Below, piece by piece: positions 14,989 to 24,658 of a stretch of 64,000 bases of DNA. Both the position numbers and the translations under genes were made by a program. A model generated the notes under the pieces. That model had not been told where the DNA came from. It saw only the letters and a list, made by a program, of their open reading frames with translations, and did no database searches. Within the stretch, counting starts at the first letter, position 1; each line of letters starts with the position of its first letter. Source of the stretch: Bacillota bacterium (GTDB taxonomy: Bacteria > Bacillota > Clostridia > Christensenellales > UMGS416); the NCBI GenBank assembly GCA_023398815.1, contig JAEWRW010000036.1, positions 8,645 to 72,644 on the forward strand. The letters run 5' to 3'.

Positions 14989-16599
14989 ATGGCTCTCCAA
15001 CCCGCCCCACAGGACGAGATACAGCGCCGGCGAACGTTTGCGATCATCTCGCACCCCGACGCCGGCAAGACGACGCTCACAGAAAAGCTTCTGCTCTATG
15101 GCGGGGCCATTCACCTGGCCGGTTCGGTCAAGGCCCGCAAGGCCAGCCGGCATGCCGTCTCCGACTGGATGGAGATTGAAAAGCAGCGCGGCATCTCGGT
15201 TACCTCCAGCGCCATGCTCTTCGACTATGAGGGCTATCGCATCAACATCCTGGATACCCCCGGGCACCAGGACTTCAGCGAGGACACCTTCCGCACGCTC
15301 ATGGCGGCTGACAGCGCCGTCATGCTCATCGACGGCGCGCGTGGCGTGGAGCCGCAGACCATCAAGCTCTTCCACGTCTGCCGCCTGCGGGGTATCCCCA
15401 TCTTCACCTTTGTCAACAAGATGGACCGCGCCGCCCGTGACCCGTTCGACCTTATGAGCGAGATTGAGAGCGTGCTGGGTATCCACTGCACGCCGGTCAA
15501 CTGGCCCATCGGCACTGAGGGTGACTTCAAGGGCGTCTACCACCGGGATCGCAACCGGGTGGAGCTCTTTCTGGACGACGAAAAGCACGGTGCGAACATC
15601 GTGCAGTCGGTGGAGGGTGACCCCCACGACCCGGCGTTTGCCGCCCAACTTGGCGAGTACCACACGAAGAAGCTGCTCGACGAGCTGGATCTGCTGGAGG
15701 GTGCCGGCGAAGGCCTGGACATGCCACGGGTGGGCAGCGGGCAGCTGAGCCCCATGTTCTTTGGCAGCGCCATGAACAACTTTGGCGTACAGAGTTTTCT
15801 GGAGCGCTTCCTGGAGATGGCCCCGGCCCCGGCGGAGCGCCTGGTGGGGGAGGATCTCCTCGAGCCTCAGGACCCCGAGTTTTCGGCCTTCATCTTCAAG
15901 ATTCAGGCCAACATGAACCCAGCCCACCGCGACCGCATCGCCTTCGCGCGCATCTGTTCCGGCCGGTTTGAGAAGGGCATGGAGGCGCTTATCGTCAACA
16001 CCGACAAGCGCATCAAGCTGGCCCAGCCCCAGCAGATGATGGCCGGCTCCCGCGAGACGGTGGAGGAGGCCTGGCCCGGCGACATCATCGGCCTTTTCGA
16101 CCCCGGCGTCTTCCATCTGGGCGACACGCTGACCCAAGGGGCACGGTTCCAGTTCGATGGCATCCCCATGTTCGCGCCGGAGAATTTTGCCCGCGTCTCC
16201 TCGGTGGACACGATGAAGCGCAAACAGTTTGTCAAAGGCATCCTGCAGCTCTCGGAGGAGGGTGCGGTGCAGGTGTTCCACCAGAACGACATCGGCCGCC
16301 AGCAGATCATTGTGGGCGTGGTCGGTGTGCTGCAGTTTGATGTGCTGGCCTTCCGTCTGAGGAGCGAGTACGGGGTGGAGCTGCGCACCGAACGGCTCAA
16401 CTACCGCTTTGTGCGGTGGGTGAGCGGGGTGAGCGACGTCCACACCCTCAACCTGACCAGCACCACCCTGCGGGCGGAGGACGCCGCCGGCCGCCCCGTG
16501 CTGCTCTTTGAGAATGAGTGGTCCATCAGCTGGGCGGCTGAGCACAACAAGGGCCTGGAACTCACGGACACCGCCAGCCGCGTGTGGGCCACAGAGTGA
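14989..16599 (+). CDS. prfC: peptide chain release factor 3
   Basis: 536 aa, the usual RF3 length. This GTPase recycles RF1/RF2 from the ribosome after peptide release. The G domain shows G1 HPDAGKTTLTEKL (about residues 22-34), G3 DTPGHQDF and G4 NKMDR. The insertion IHLAGSVKARKASRHAVSDW after G1 is typical of RF3 rather than EF-G. Domain II and the RF3 C-terminal domain follow. ATG 14989 is preceded by AGAGGTG. It is probably a single transcription unit after the SRP terminator. Confidence 0.96.
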   Translation: MALQPAPQDEIQRRRTFAIISHPDAGKTTLTEKLLLYGGAIHLAGSVKARKASRHAVSDWMEIEKQRGISVTSSAMLFDYEGYRINILDTPGHQDFSEDTFRTLMAADSAVMLIDGARGVEPQTIKLFHVCRLRGIPIFTFVNKMDRAARDPFDLMSEIESVLGIHCTPVNWPIGTEGDFKGVYHRDRNRVELFLDDEKHGANIVQSVEGDPHDPAFAAQLGEYHTKKLLDELDLLEGAGEGLDMPRVGSGQLSPMFFGSAMNNFGVQSFLERFLEMAPAPAERLVGEDLLEPQDPEFSAFIFKIQANMNPAHRDRIAFARICSGRFEKGMEALIVNTDKRIKLAQPQQMMAGSRETVEEAWPGDIIGLFDPGVFHLGDTLTQGARFQFDGIPMFAPENFARVSSVDTMKRKQFVKGILQLSEEGAVQVFHQNDIGRQQIIVGVVGVLQFDVLAFRLRSEYGVELRTERLNYRFVRWVSGVSDVHTLNLTSTTLRAEDAAGRPVLLFENEWSISWAAEHNKGLELTDTASRVWATE

Positions 16600-16620
16600 C
16601 GGATTTGTCTATATAAGCCG

Positions 16621-16662
16621 TTCCACGATTTCCTTGCCACTGCCGGCCAATCGTGGAATAAT
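16621..16662 (+). promoter_or_regulatory. promoter of the MFS gene enclosed in a 10-bp dyad
   Basis: TTGCCA (16634-16639), a 17-base spacer and AATAAT (16657-16662) with an extended TGG. The perfect inverted repeat TTCCACGATT (16621-16630) / AATCGTGGAA (16649-16658) flanks and overlaps it. This could be a repressor operator for the transporter or a terminator for prfC; no U-tract follows, so I lean towards an operator. Confidence 0.45.
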
Positions 16663-16718
16663 GGGTTTCATGTCGGCGGTGGCACCCGTGCCCGCGCCGC
16701 GGGAGAGGGAGGAGCCAC

Positions 16719-17945
16719 TTGTTCGATCGCACGCAGATCTTTAACAAGGCCATGAAGCGGGAGGTCATCCTTCTCTTCATCGCCATCGCTTTCATCGGCC
16801 TGTCCCAAGGGTTTTCAGAGAATATCTGGACGAACTTCTACAAGGTCATCGGCATGGAGACGACCCAGCGCACGCTCTTGGAACCCATCCGCGAGCTGCC
16901 GGGCCTCCTGATGATGTTCATCATCGCCGCACTCTCGGTGCTGACGATTGGCCGCATGGGCGCGGTCGCCATGGCCACCCGTGCCGTGGGTCTGTTGAGC
17001 GTGGCGCTTCTCACCCAGCAGTTCAACCCGGCGTTCATGACCTACATGGTCATCGTGAGCCTGGGTGACCACATCTTCATGCCGCTTCGCAACTCCATCG
17101 GCATCACCGTAGCCAACAGTGGCTATGAGGGACGCGTCATCGGCATGATGGACGCAACATCGACGATCCTATACACCCTGGCCAGCCTTCCCATTCTCTT
17201 CACGTTCAAGGGTCAGGCCAAGGGCGACTACACCATCTTCTTTGTTCTGGCGGCCATCATGGCGTTCCTGGCGTCGGTGGCACTGTTCTTCATGCGCACC
17301 CACCGTGGCAAGGAGAACATCACCAAGACCAAGCTGGTTTTCAAGAAGAAGTTTGCGCTCTACTATCTCATCAGCTTCGTCAGCGGCATGCGCAAGCAGA
17401 TATACATGGTCTTCGCGCCTTGGCTGCTGGTGCAGACGTTCTCCCAGCCGGTGACGACGATGACGCTTTTGAACATCGTGGGTTCGGTCACCATCTTCTT
17501 CTTCAACCCCTTTATGGGGCACCTCATCGATAAGTTTGGCGAGCGGAAGTTGCTGGTGGGCGGCGGCATCGGCGCAGCACTCATCTACATCGCCTATGCC
17601 CTGCTGAGCGAGCAGAGTGCCGCCAACGGTGTGATCGTTCTGTTGCTGCTGGTGCTGTTCTATCTGGATCGCTTGACCCAATCCACGCTGATGGGCCGCG
17701 ATGTGTTCGTCAAGCACACGGCGGACAGCCCGGATGAGATCATGCCCACGCTCTCGGTGGGCGTCAGCATGGATCACATCGCCAGCCTTGTCGGCCCGGT
17801 GTTCGGCGGCATCCTGTGGACGACGCTGGGGGCCCAGTGGGTCTTTGTGGCCGGCGCGGTCATCGCCGTCGTCTTCACGGCGCTCTGCTGGCTGGTGCCC
17901 AAGAAGCAGTTTGAACAAGCCCAGGCCGTGGAGCCGACCGCCTGA
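16719..17945 (+). CDS. MFS transporter
   Basis: 408 aa with 12 predicted hydrophobic segments and a central loop rich in Lys/Arg near residue 190-210 (THRGKENITKTKLVFKKKF), the usual 6+6 MFS layout. The substrate is not recognisable. Start TTG 16719 has GGGAGGAG 6 bases upstream; ATG 16752 is the alternative. The gene is monocistronic: it has its own promoter with a dyad and is followed by a good terminator. Confidence 0.85.
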   Translation: MFDRTQIFNKAMKREVILLFIAIAFIGLSQGFSENIWTNFYKVIGMETTQRTLLEPIRELPGLLMMFIIAALSVLTIGRMGAVAMATRAVGLLSVALLTQQFNPAFMTYMVIVSLGDHIFMPLRNSIGITVANSGYEGRVIGMMDATSTILYTLASLPILFTFKGQAKGDYTIFFVLAAIMAFLASVALFFMRTHRGKENITKTKLVFKKKFALYYLISFVSGMRKQIYMVFAPWLLVQTFSQPVTTMTLLNIVGSVTIFFFNPFMGHLIDKFGERKLLVGGGIGAALIYIAYALLSEQSAANGVIVLLLLVLFYLDRLTQSTLMGRDVFVKHTADSPDEIMPTLSVGVSMDHIASLVGPVFGGILWTTLGAQWVFVAGAVIAVVFTALCWLVPKKQFEQAQAVEPTA

Positions 17946-17967
17946 GGACAGGAGTTTGACGTTTGCA

Positions 17968-18001
17968 GCCCGGTCGTCGTGGTTCGGCGGCCGGGCCTTT
18001 T
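17968..18001 (+). terminator. terminator of the MFS gene
   Basis: A 12-bp stem GCCCGGTCGTCG (17968-17979) / CGGCGGCCGGGC (17985-17996), including two G-U pairs, with loop TGGTT, then CCTTTT. Confidence 0.75.
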
Positions 18002-18016
18002 GCCTATAATGGGTTG

Positions 18017-18045
18017 TTGCATTGCCGGTGGGTTTTGTTTATACT
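18017..18045 (+). promoter_or_regulatory. putative promoter of the plsX operon
   Basis: TTGCAT (18017-18022), a 17-base spacer and TATACT (18040-18045), 50 bases before the GTG start. A second TATAAT at 18005-18010 lacks a good -35. No FapR-type palindrome is evident. Confidence 0.5.
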
Positions 18046-18094
18046 ACATCTTGTTGGTAATGCCACCAAACACAGCCAGTGGGGTAGAGATTCC

Positions 18095-19099
18095 GTGATC
18101 AGAATAGCGGTAGACGCCATGGGGGGCGACAACGCGCCGGAGGCCATCGTGGCCGGCGTGGTCAACGCCATTGCCCACAACGAGGAATTGCAAGTGACCC
18201 TTGTGGGCCCGGAGACGGTCATCCGGCCTCTGCTGCCGGCGGAGGGGGGCGAGCGCATCACGTTGCTGCACGCCGAGGAAGTCATCCATGGCGAGGACGA
18301 ACCGCTTGTCGCCATCCGCAAGAAACGCAAGGCCACCATGCTGGTGGCGCTGGATCTTTTGAAGGCCGGGGAGGTGGACGCCGCGGTGTCCGCCGGCAAC
18401 ACCGGTGCCTTTATGAGCGGCGCGCTCTTCTACGTCGGGCGCATCAAGGGCATCCAGCGGCCGGCGTTGGCCCCGCTGCTGCCCACCATGACGGGCTCGG
18501 CCCTGCTCATCGACTGCGGTGCCAATGCCGACTGCAAGCCGGAGTTTCTGCTGCAGTTTGGCCAGATGGGCAGCGTCTACATGCAGAAGGTCATGGGCGT
18601 GGCCCAACCCCGGGTGGGGCTCCTCAACAACGGCGCCGAGGAAGACAAGGGCAGTGCCATGCACAAGGAAGCCCACCAGTTGCTGAAGGCATCGGGCCTG
18701 CGATTCCACGGGAATGTGGAGGGCCGCGACGCCCTGGATGGCAACGTGGACGTCATCGTGGCCGATGGCTTCACGGGCAACGTCTTCCTGAAGGCTGCCG
18801 AAGGCGTCTCAATGTTTCTCTTTGCCCTGCTCAAGGAGCAGTTGGGAGCCAACCTCAAGCGCAAGCTGGGCACAGCCCTCATCTACGACGGCCTGCGGGC
18901 AGTGAAGCGCAAACTGGACTACACCGAGTACGGCGGTTCGCTGCTTCTGGGCATCGACGGCGTGGTCGTCAAGGCCCACGGTTCCTCCAATGCCAAGGCG
19001 TTCGAGAGCGCCCTCAAGCAGGCGATGGACGCCGTGCGCAAGGATGTCGTTGGTTCCATCCGCCAATCGTTGGAGCAATCCCTGCAACAGGATTCCTGA
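18095..19099 (+). CDS. plsX: phosphate acyltransferase PlsX
   Basis: 334 aa. It makes acyl-phosphate from acyl-ACP for phosphatidic acid synthesis. The N-terminal AVDAMGGDNAPEAIVAG, SAGNTGAFMSGALF and DVIVADGFTGNVFLKAAEG are PlsX hallmarks. The start is GTG 18095 just before VIRIAVDAMGG; the open frame upstream of it is non-coding leader. It is followed by acpP, its likely donor, and rnc, a common Firmicutes order. Confidence 0.96.
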   Translation: MIRIAVDAMGGDNAPEAIVAGVVNAIAHNEELQVTLVGPETVIRPLLPAEGGERITLLHAEEVIHGEDEPLVAIRKKRKATMLVALDLLKAGEVDAAVSAGNTGAFMSGALFYVGRIKGIQRPALAPLLPTMTGSALLIDCGANADCKPEFLLQFGQMGSVYMQKVMGVAQPRVGLLNNGAEEDKGSAMHKEAHQLLKASGLRFHGNVEGRDALDGNVDVIVADGFTGNVFLKAAEGVSMFLFALLKEQLGANLKRKLGTALIYDGLRAVKRKLDYTEYGGSLLLGIDGVVVKAHGSSNAKAFESALKQAMDAVRKDVVGSIRQSLEQSLQQDS

Positions 19100-19126
19100 G
19101 GATAGAGATTGAAGGAGGGTTTTCCC

Positions 19127-19357
19127 ATGGTATTTGAAAAGGTGAAGCAGATCATCACCGAGCAGCTCGAGATCGACCCGGCCAAGATCACGATGGACGC
19201 CAAACTCAACGAGGACCTGAAGGCCGACTCGGTGGAGGTCGTGGGCATCATCATGAATCTGGAGGCCGAGTTTGGCATGGAGTTCCCCTATGAGGACCTG
19301 GAGAGCATCAAGACCGTCGGTGACGCGGTGCGCTACATCGAGGGGAAAGTGAAGTAA
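19127..19357 (+). CDS. acpP: acyl carrier protein
   Basis: 76 aa, standard ACP length. The phosphopantetheine serine is in LKADSVEVVGI (Ser about residue 36); the canonical DSL is DSV here. ATG 19127 follows GAAGGAGGG; an in-frame ATG at 19109 precedes the ribosome binding site and is discounted. It carries acyl chains for fatty-acid synthesis and for PlsX. Confidence 0.95.
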   Translation: MVFEKVKQIITEQLEIDPAKITMDAKLNEDLKADSVEVVGIIMNLEAEFGMEFPYEDLESIKTVGDAVRYIEGKVK

Positions 19358-19360
19358 CCG

Positions 19361-20086
19361 ATGGCACAGGGTTCGTCCACGCCGGACGCTGTCGCCCGGC
19401 TGGAAGGGAGCATCGGATACTCCTTTGGGAATAAGGAATTGGCGAGGGAGGCATTGACACATGCCTCCCAATCGCATGAACAGGGGGGCGTCAGCAACGA
19501 GCGGCTGGAGTTCCTGGGCGACGCCGTGCTGGAGCTGGCCGTCAGCAACCACCTCTATGGCCGCTACCCCGCCTTTGACGAGGGGCGGCTGACGCGCATC
19601 CGCGCCGCTGTGGTGTCGGAGCCATCGCTGGCCGCGGTGGCGGCGGCACTGGGCCTGGGGCCGCTGCTGCTGATGGACAAGGGCGCCGAGCAGACCGGCG
19701 GCCGGGGCAACCCGGCCATTCTCTCTGACGCGGTGGAGGCTGTCATCGGCGCGCTGTATCTCGATGGTGGCATGGAGGTGGCCTCGTCGTTCATCCTGCC
19801 GCGTCTGATGGAGAGCATCGCCCGCGCGGCATCGGCCGGGTTCCTCAGAGACAGCAAGACCCGCTTGCAGGAGTTGCTGCAGCGCAAGGGCGAGGTCAAA
19901 ATCGAATACACGCTGGACGACACCAGCGGCCCGCCCCACGACCGGCTCTTCACCGTAACGGTGTTGGCCGACGGCCAGGCCCTGGCCCAGGGCAGCGGGC
20001 GCAGCAAGAAGGATGCGCAGCAGGACGCCGCCGGGCGGGCATTGGCGCTGCTGCAGCAATCGGGGAACGAAAGCGAGAAGCGATAA
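19361..20086 (+). CDS. rnc: ribonuclease III
   Basis: 241 aa. The double-strand-specific RNase signature NERLEFLGDAVLEL (about residue 45-58) and the second acidic site DAVEAVIGALYLDGG are present, followed by a dsRNA-binding domain (about 165-235, TRLQELLQRKGEVKIEYTL... KKDAQQDAAGRAL). It matures rRNA and, in Gram-positives, SRP RNA, which is also in this window. It begins 3 bases after the acpP stop. Confidence 0.96.
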   Translation: MAQGSSTPDAVARLEGSIGYSFGNKELAREALTHASQSHEQGGVSNERLEFLGDAVLELAVSNHLYGRYPAFDEGRLTRIRAAVVSEPSLAAVAAALGLGPLLLMDKGAEQTGGRGNPAILSDAVEAVIGALYLDGGMEVASSFILPRLMESIARAASAGFLRDSKTRLQELLQRKGEVKIEYTLDDTSGPPHDRLFTVTVLADGQALAQGSGRSKKDAQQDAAGRALALLQQSGNESEKR

Positions 20087-20087
20087 C

Positions 20088-23000
20088 GTGCGGCTCAAGA
20101 AACTGGAGATTTTCGGCTTCAAATCCTTTGCCGATAAAATAGAAATTGCGTTCGACCAGGGCATCACCGCCATCGTCGGCCCCAATGGCTCGGGCAAGAG
20201 CAACATCGGCGACGCCGTGCGCTGGGTGCTGGGGGAGCAGAACGCCCGTGTGCTGCGTGGCGGTCGCATGGAGGACATCATCTTCAACGGCACGGCCAAG
20301 CGCAAGCCCCTCTCGTACTGCGAGGTCAACCTGACCATTGACAACGAGGAGGGCTCTTTGCCCATTGCCTACAACGAGGTCACCGTGACCCGCCGCGTCT
20401 TTCGCTCGGGGGAGAGCGAGTATTATATCAACCGCCAAGGCTGCCGCCTGAAGGACATCGTGGATCTCTTCCGCGACACCGGCGTGGGCAAGGAAGGCTA
20501 CTCCATCGTGGGTCAAGGCGAGATCGCCGCCATCATCAACAGCCGGCCCGAAGACCGCCGCGGCACCTTCCACGAGTCGGCGGGCATCATGAAGTTCCGC
20601 GTGCGCAAGGAAGAGGCCGAGCGACGCCTGGAGAACACCCGGGCGAACCTGACGCGCCTCAACGACATCGCCGCCGAGGTGGGTGCCCAGCTGGAGCCCC
20701 TTCGCCGGCAGAGCGAGGACGCGCGGCTGTACCTCACGCTCAGCGATGAGCTCAAGGACCTGGAGATCAACCAGTACCTGGTGCAATACGACCATGTGAG
20801 CCAGCGCCTGCAGGCGTTGGAGGAGCAGAAGGCCCAGGCCGCCGCGCGGTGTGAGGAACAAGCCGCCGCCGTGGAGCGCTTGGAGGAAGCGCTGCGCCGC
20901 CGTGGCGACCAGCAGGACACGCTGGAGGAGCGCGGCAACACCCTGCGCGATGAGCTGGCGACCCTGGCGGCCGAGGAGCAGCGCCGGGCCGGTGAGCGCA
21001 ACCTGACGCTGGAGCGCATCGCCACCCTGCAGCGGGACGCCGACCGCATGACCGGCGAGAACGAAGCCGCCACCGAGCGCCGCCGCGCCCTGTTGGGCGA
21101 GCTTGCTACCCTCACCGCCCAACTCACCGCCCAGCAGCTGGCCCTGGACGAGGGCCAGAGCGCCATCGCCGCGCGAGAGGAAGAGCTTGCCGCCATGGGC
21201 GAGCGCCTGCGGCAGGACGAAGAGCAGGCCGAGGCACAGAAAACCGAGCTGATGGCCTCCCTTAATAAAATGGGCGACCTGCGCAGTGATCTCGCGCGGC
21301 TAGATGCCATGGCCGAGAGCGTGCGCAACCGCCTGGGGCAGATGAATGATGCCCGGGAGAAGCTGGAACGGGAACTCACACTGGTGGCCGACGCCGCCGG
21401 TGAGATTGACGGAAGTCTCCACGACCTGCGGGCCCAATTGGAAGCCACCCGTGCTGAACGCAAAGGGGTGGAGGAGCGGGTGCGCGAGCTGGCCGCCCGC
21501 CAGCGCGCCGCCGAGGAAGCAACCTCCAAGGGACGTGAGCGACTGCAAAGCACCGTGACCCGCATTAATCTGCTGACGGCCATGAAGCGGGACTACGAGG
21601 GCTACACTGAGTCCGTCAAGCGCCTGCTGGTGGACTGCCGCAAGGACGGCAAGCTCCGCCCGCTGGTGGAGGGCGTTATCGGCGAGCTCATCGAGGCCCC
21701 CGCCGACCTGGTGCGGGCGGTGGAGATGGTGCTGGGCCCGGCCATGCAGAACATCGTAACCCCCGATGAGGACGCCGCCAAGCAGCTCATCAGCCACCTG
21801 CGGCGCATGAACTATGGCCGCGCCACATTCTTGCCCGTGACGGCGGTGCGGGGCCGCAGCCTCAATGGGCAGGAGCAGCGGGTGACAGGCATGTCCGGCT
21901 GCATCGGCGTGGCGGCCGACCTTGTGAAGTTCGACGCCCGGTACCGCGACATCGTGCTGAGCCTCCTGGGCCGCACCGTCATTGCCGAGGACATGGACAG
22001 CGCCATCGCCATGGCTCGCGCTTGCGGCCATTCGCTGCGGTTTGTTACCCTCCAGGGCGACATCATCAACACCGGCGGCTCCATGACCGGCGGCAGCGTG
22101 CACTCGCGATTCACCAGCCTCCTGGGCCGCTCGGCCGAGCTGGAGGAGCTGACCGCGCTCCGCGCCCGTCTGGAGGGCGAGCTGAAGACCCAGTCGGCCA
22201 GCGCGGCCGACATCCAGACCCAGGGGGCCGAGGCCGCCCAGGCGCTGGAGCAGGCCTCCCGCGCCGCCCATGAGCTGGAACTGGAAGTCACCCGCGAGCA
22301 GGAGCGCCGCAGCCGCGCCGCCCAAACCGAGGAGCGGGTTCGCACGTCGCTCCAGCAGCTGGGCGAGGAGCGCCAGCAGCTGGAGGACAACCTGCGTGAC
22401 ATCGGTGCCGAGCGCGCGGTGACCGAGAGCCGCCAGGGTGGCGAGGAGCAGAGCAGTGCCGCCGTGCGGGAGGAGATCATCCGCATCCAACGGCAGATCA
22501 ACGACCAGCGGGAGCAGTTCAACGACCTGCAGGAGACGGTGAACGGCCAGAAGATCGCCATGGCAACCGACACGCGCCACGCCGCAGCCCTGCAGGCCGA
22601 TTGCCAGCGCATGGAGCGGGAGGCCGAGGCTCTCGCCCGGCAGATGGCCGCTACCGAGGAAGCCTTGGCCCACTGCCGGGAGAGTGTCGCTCAGGAGGAG
22701 CAGACCCTGCGCACTGTCGAGGAAGGTGCCCCCGATGACCGCCGCGTGGCGGTGGAGGAGGCTCTCAAAGCCCTGGAGGAGGAGCGGACCGCCCTGCGTG
22801 GCCAGCGCACCGCCCAGGAGGAGGAACTGGCAGCCTGCCGCCGCGCGCTGGAGGAAGCCCGCGAGCAGCAGTATCGTCTGCAGAACCAGGGCAGCCGCGC
22901 CGAGGCCGACTTGGAGAACCTGCAGAACCGCATCTGGGACAACTACGAACTGACCTACGCCATGGCACAGGCCCTGCGGCGGGAGGATTTCGAGCCCTCC

Positions 23001-23672
23001 GGCGCGGGCAAGCGAATCTCCGAGATTCGCGAGCGCATCCGCGCCATGGGCACGGTCAACGTCAACGCCATCGAGGACTATGTCACGCTCAAAGACCGGT
23101 GGGAGGAATACGAGCGCCAGACCGCCGACCTCGTGAAGGCCGAAGGCGACCTCATCGCCATCATCACCGAGTTGTCTGAGAAGATGGAGAAGCGCTTCCG
23201 TGAGCAGTTCGTCCTGCTCAACGACTATTTCTCCAAGACCTTTGTGGAGATGTTCGGTGGGGGCCAGGCACGCCTGGTGCTGCAGAACGAGGGCGATTTG
23301 CTGAACTCCGGCATCGAGATCGAGGCCCAGCCCCCGGGCAAGCAGCTGCAGATGCTGTCGCTTCTCTCCGGTGGGGAGAAGGCGCTCACGGCCATCTCGC
23401 TCCTCTTTGCCATGCTCAAGCTCAACCCGTCGCCCTTTTGCGTGCTCGATGAAATCGAGGCCGCGCTGGACGACGTCAACGTCAAACGCTTTGCGGATTA
23501 CCTGAACGCCTACACCAACAAGACCCAGTTTGTGGTCGTCACCCACCGCAAGGGCACGATGGAGGCCAGCAACGCCATCTATGGCGTGACGATGGAGGAG
23601 AAGGGCATTTCCACCCTGGTCTCCATGCGCATGGCCGATTATGTGGGTGGGGAGACTGACCGCGTGGGCTGA
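20088..23672 (+). CDS. smc: chromosome partition protein SMC
   Basis: 1194 aa, full-length SMC. Walker A GPNGSGKSN (residues 31-39), a first coiled coil (about 165-500), a hinge (about 515-650), a second coiled coil (to about 1010), then the signature LLSGGEKAL near 1090 and Walker B CVLDEIEAALDD. It acts with ScpA/ScpB in chromosome organisation. The start is GTG 20088, one base after the rnc stop, with a weak Shine-Dalgarno suggesting coupling. The order rnc-smc-ftsY is conserved in Firmicutes. Confidence 0.97.
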   Translation: MRLKKLEIFGFKSFADKIEIAFDQGITAIVGPNGSGKSNIGDAVRWVLGEQNARVLRGGRMEDIIFNGTAKRKPLSYCEVNLTIDNEEGSLPIAYNEVTVTRRVFRSGESEYYINRQGCRLKDIVDLFRDTGVGKEGYSIVGQGEIAAIINSRPEDRRGTFHESAGIMKFRVRKEEAERRLENTRANLTRLNDIAAEVGAQLEPLRRQSEDARLYLTLSDELKDLEINQYLVQYDHVSQRLQALEEQKAQAAARCEEQAAAVERLEEALRRRGDQQDTLEERGNTLRDELATLAAEEQRRAGERNLTLERIATLQRDADRMTGENEAATERRRALLGELATLTAQLTAQQLALDEGQSAIAAREEELAAMGERLRQDEEQAEAQKTELMASLNKMGDLRSDLARLDAMAESVRNRLGQMNDAREKLERELTLVADAAGEIDGSLHDLRAQLEATRAERKGVEERVRELAARQRAAEEATSKGRERLQSTVTRINLLTAMKRDYEGYTESVKRLLVDCRKDGKLRPLVEGVIGELIEAPADLVRAVEMVLGPAMQNIVTPDEDAAKQLISHLRRMNYGRATFLPVTAVRGRSLNGQEQRVTGMSGCIGVAADLVKFDARYRDIVLSLLGRTVIAEDMDSAIAMARACGHSLRFVTLQGDIINTGGSMTGGSVHSRFTSLLGRSAELEELTALRARLEGELKTQSASAADIQTQGAEAAQALEQASRAAHELELEVTREQERRSRAAQTEERVRTSLQQLGEERQQLEDNLRDIGAERAVTESRQGGEEQSSAAVREEIIRIQRQINDQREQFNDLQETVNGQKIAMATDTRHAAALQADCQRMEREAEALARQMAATEEALAHCRESVAQEEQTLRTVEEGAPDDRRVAVEEALKALEEERTALRGQRTAQEEELAACRRALEEAREQQYRLQNQGSRAEADLENLQNRIWDNYELTYAMAQALRREDFEPSGAGKRISEIRERIRAMGTVNVNAIEDYVTLKDRWEEYERQTADLVKAEGDLIAIITELSEKMEKRFREQFVLLNDYFSKTFVEMFGGGQARLVLQNEGDLLNSGIEIEAQPPGKQLQMLSLLSGGEKALTAISLLFAMLKLNPSPFCVLDEIEAALDDVNVKRFADYLNAYTNKTQFVVVTHRKGTMEASNAIYGVTMEEKGISTLVSMRMADYVGGETDRVG

Positions 23673-23713
23673 CGCAACCAGAACGAACAGCCGGCTGAAC
23701 GGCAAGGAGGAAC

Positions 23714-24631
23714 ATGGCGGAGAAAATCGGACTCTTTCAACGGTTGAAGGAATCGCTGGGCAAGACCCGGTCGTCCATTCAGGGCCGGGTGGATGAGCTC
23801 ATCAGCTATTACCGGGAGATCAACGACGAGTTCTTTGACGACCTGGAGGCGGCGCTCATCTCCAGCGACGTCGGCGCGGCCCTGTCTGCGGAGTTGGTGC
23901 AGAGCCTGCGGGAGCGGGTCAAACGCGACCGCGTGGGTGACCCGGAGCGCATCCGCGGCCTGCTGAAGGATGAGATCAAAGCCCGGCTGCAGGCCGGCCC
24001 CGCCGCGCAGGAGAGCTTCCCCACCGTCATCCTCATGGTGGGCGTCAACGGCACCGGCAAGACAACGACCAGCGCCAAGCTCGCCAAGCTCTTCAAAGAC
24101 GACGGCAAGACCGTGATCCTTGCGGCGGCGGACACCTTCCGCGCCGCGGCCACCGAGCAGCTGCAGGAGTGGGGCCGGCGGGTAGATGTGCCGGTGCTCA
24201 GCCAGCAGCAGGGCAGCGACCCCGCCGCCGTGGTGTTTGACGCCATCCAGGCTGCGAAAGCCCGTGGAGCCGATGTGCTCATCTGCGACACCGCCGGTCG
24301 CCTGCAAAACAAGAAGAACCTGATGAACGAGCTTGAAAAAATACAGCGCATCGTCGCGCGGGAGTACCCGGAAGCCCGGCGCGAAGCCTACCTCGTGCTG
24401 GACGCCACCACCGGCCAGAACGCCGTGGTGCAGGCACAAACTTTTGGCGAGGTCACGGCGCTCACCGGCTTGGTGCTCACCAAGCTCGACGGCACCGCCA
24501 AGGGCGGCATCGTCATCGGCATCTCGTCGGGCATGGGCGTGCCGGTGCGCTATGTCTGCACCGGTGAGCGAGTGGACGACATCCAACCCTTTGAGGCCCA
24601 GAGCTTCGCCGACGCGCTCTTTGACGCTTGA
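23714..24631 (+). CDS. ftsY: signal recognition particle receptor FtsY
   Basis: 305 aa, the short form with almost no acidic A domain. The NG GTPase domain has GVNGTGKTTTSAKLAKL near residue 108, DTFRAAATEQL, DTAGRLQ and TKLDGTAKGG. It docks Ffh-SRP at the membrane. A strong AAGGAGG precedes ATG 23714. Its stop overlaps the -35 box of the ylxM promoter. Confidence 0.97.
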   Translation: MAEKIGLFQRLKESLGKTRSSIQGRVDELISYYREINDEFFDDLEAALISSDVGAALSAELVQSLRERVKRDRVGDPERIRGLLKDEIKARLQAGPAAQESFPTVILMVGVNGTGKTTTSAKLAKLFKDDGKTVILAAADTFRAAATEQLQEWGRRVDVPVLSQQQGSDPAAVVFDAIQAAKARGADVLICDTAGRLQNKKNLMNELEKIQRIVAREYPEARREAYLVLDATTGQNAVVQAQTFGEVTALTGLVLTKLDGTAKGGIVIGISSGMGVPVRYVCTGERVDDIQPFEAQSFADALFDA

Positions 24632-24656
24632 CAGCACCATCAAAACCAGTTATACT
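24628..24656 (+). promoter_or_regulatory. consensus sigma-A promoter of the ylxM-ffh operon
   Basis: TTGACA (24628-24633), a 17-base spacer and TATACT (24651-24656); the -35 overlaps the ftsY stop codon. Confidence 0.8.
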
Positions 24657-24658
24657 GC

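Noticed and set aside
18809..20365. Minus-strand open frame of 518 codons opposite plsX, acpP, rnc and smc
   Set aside because: High GC makes long antisense frames common; no ribosome binding site, no recognisable fold, and it crosses four clear core genes.
21300..23705. Minus-strand frame of about 800 codons opposite smc
   Set aside because: Shadow of the coiled-coil gene; composition is a reverse-complement artefact rich in Leu/His/Gly without domain signals.
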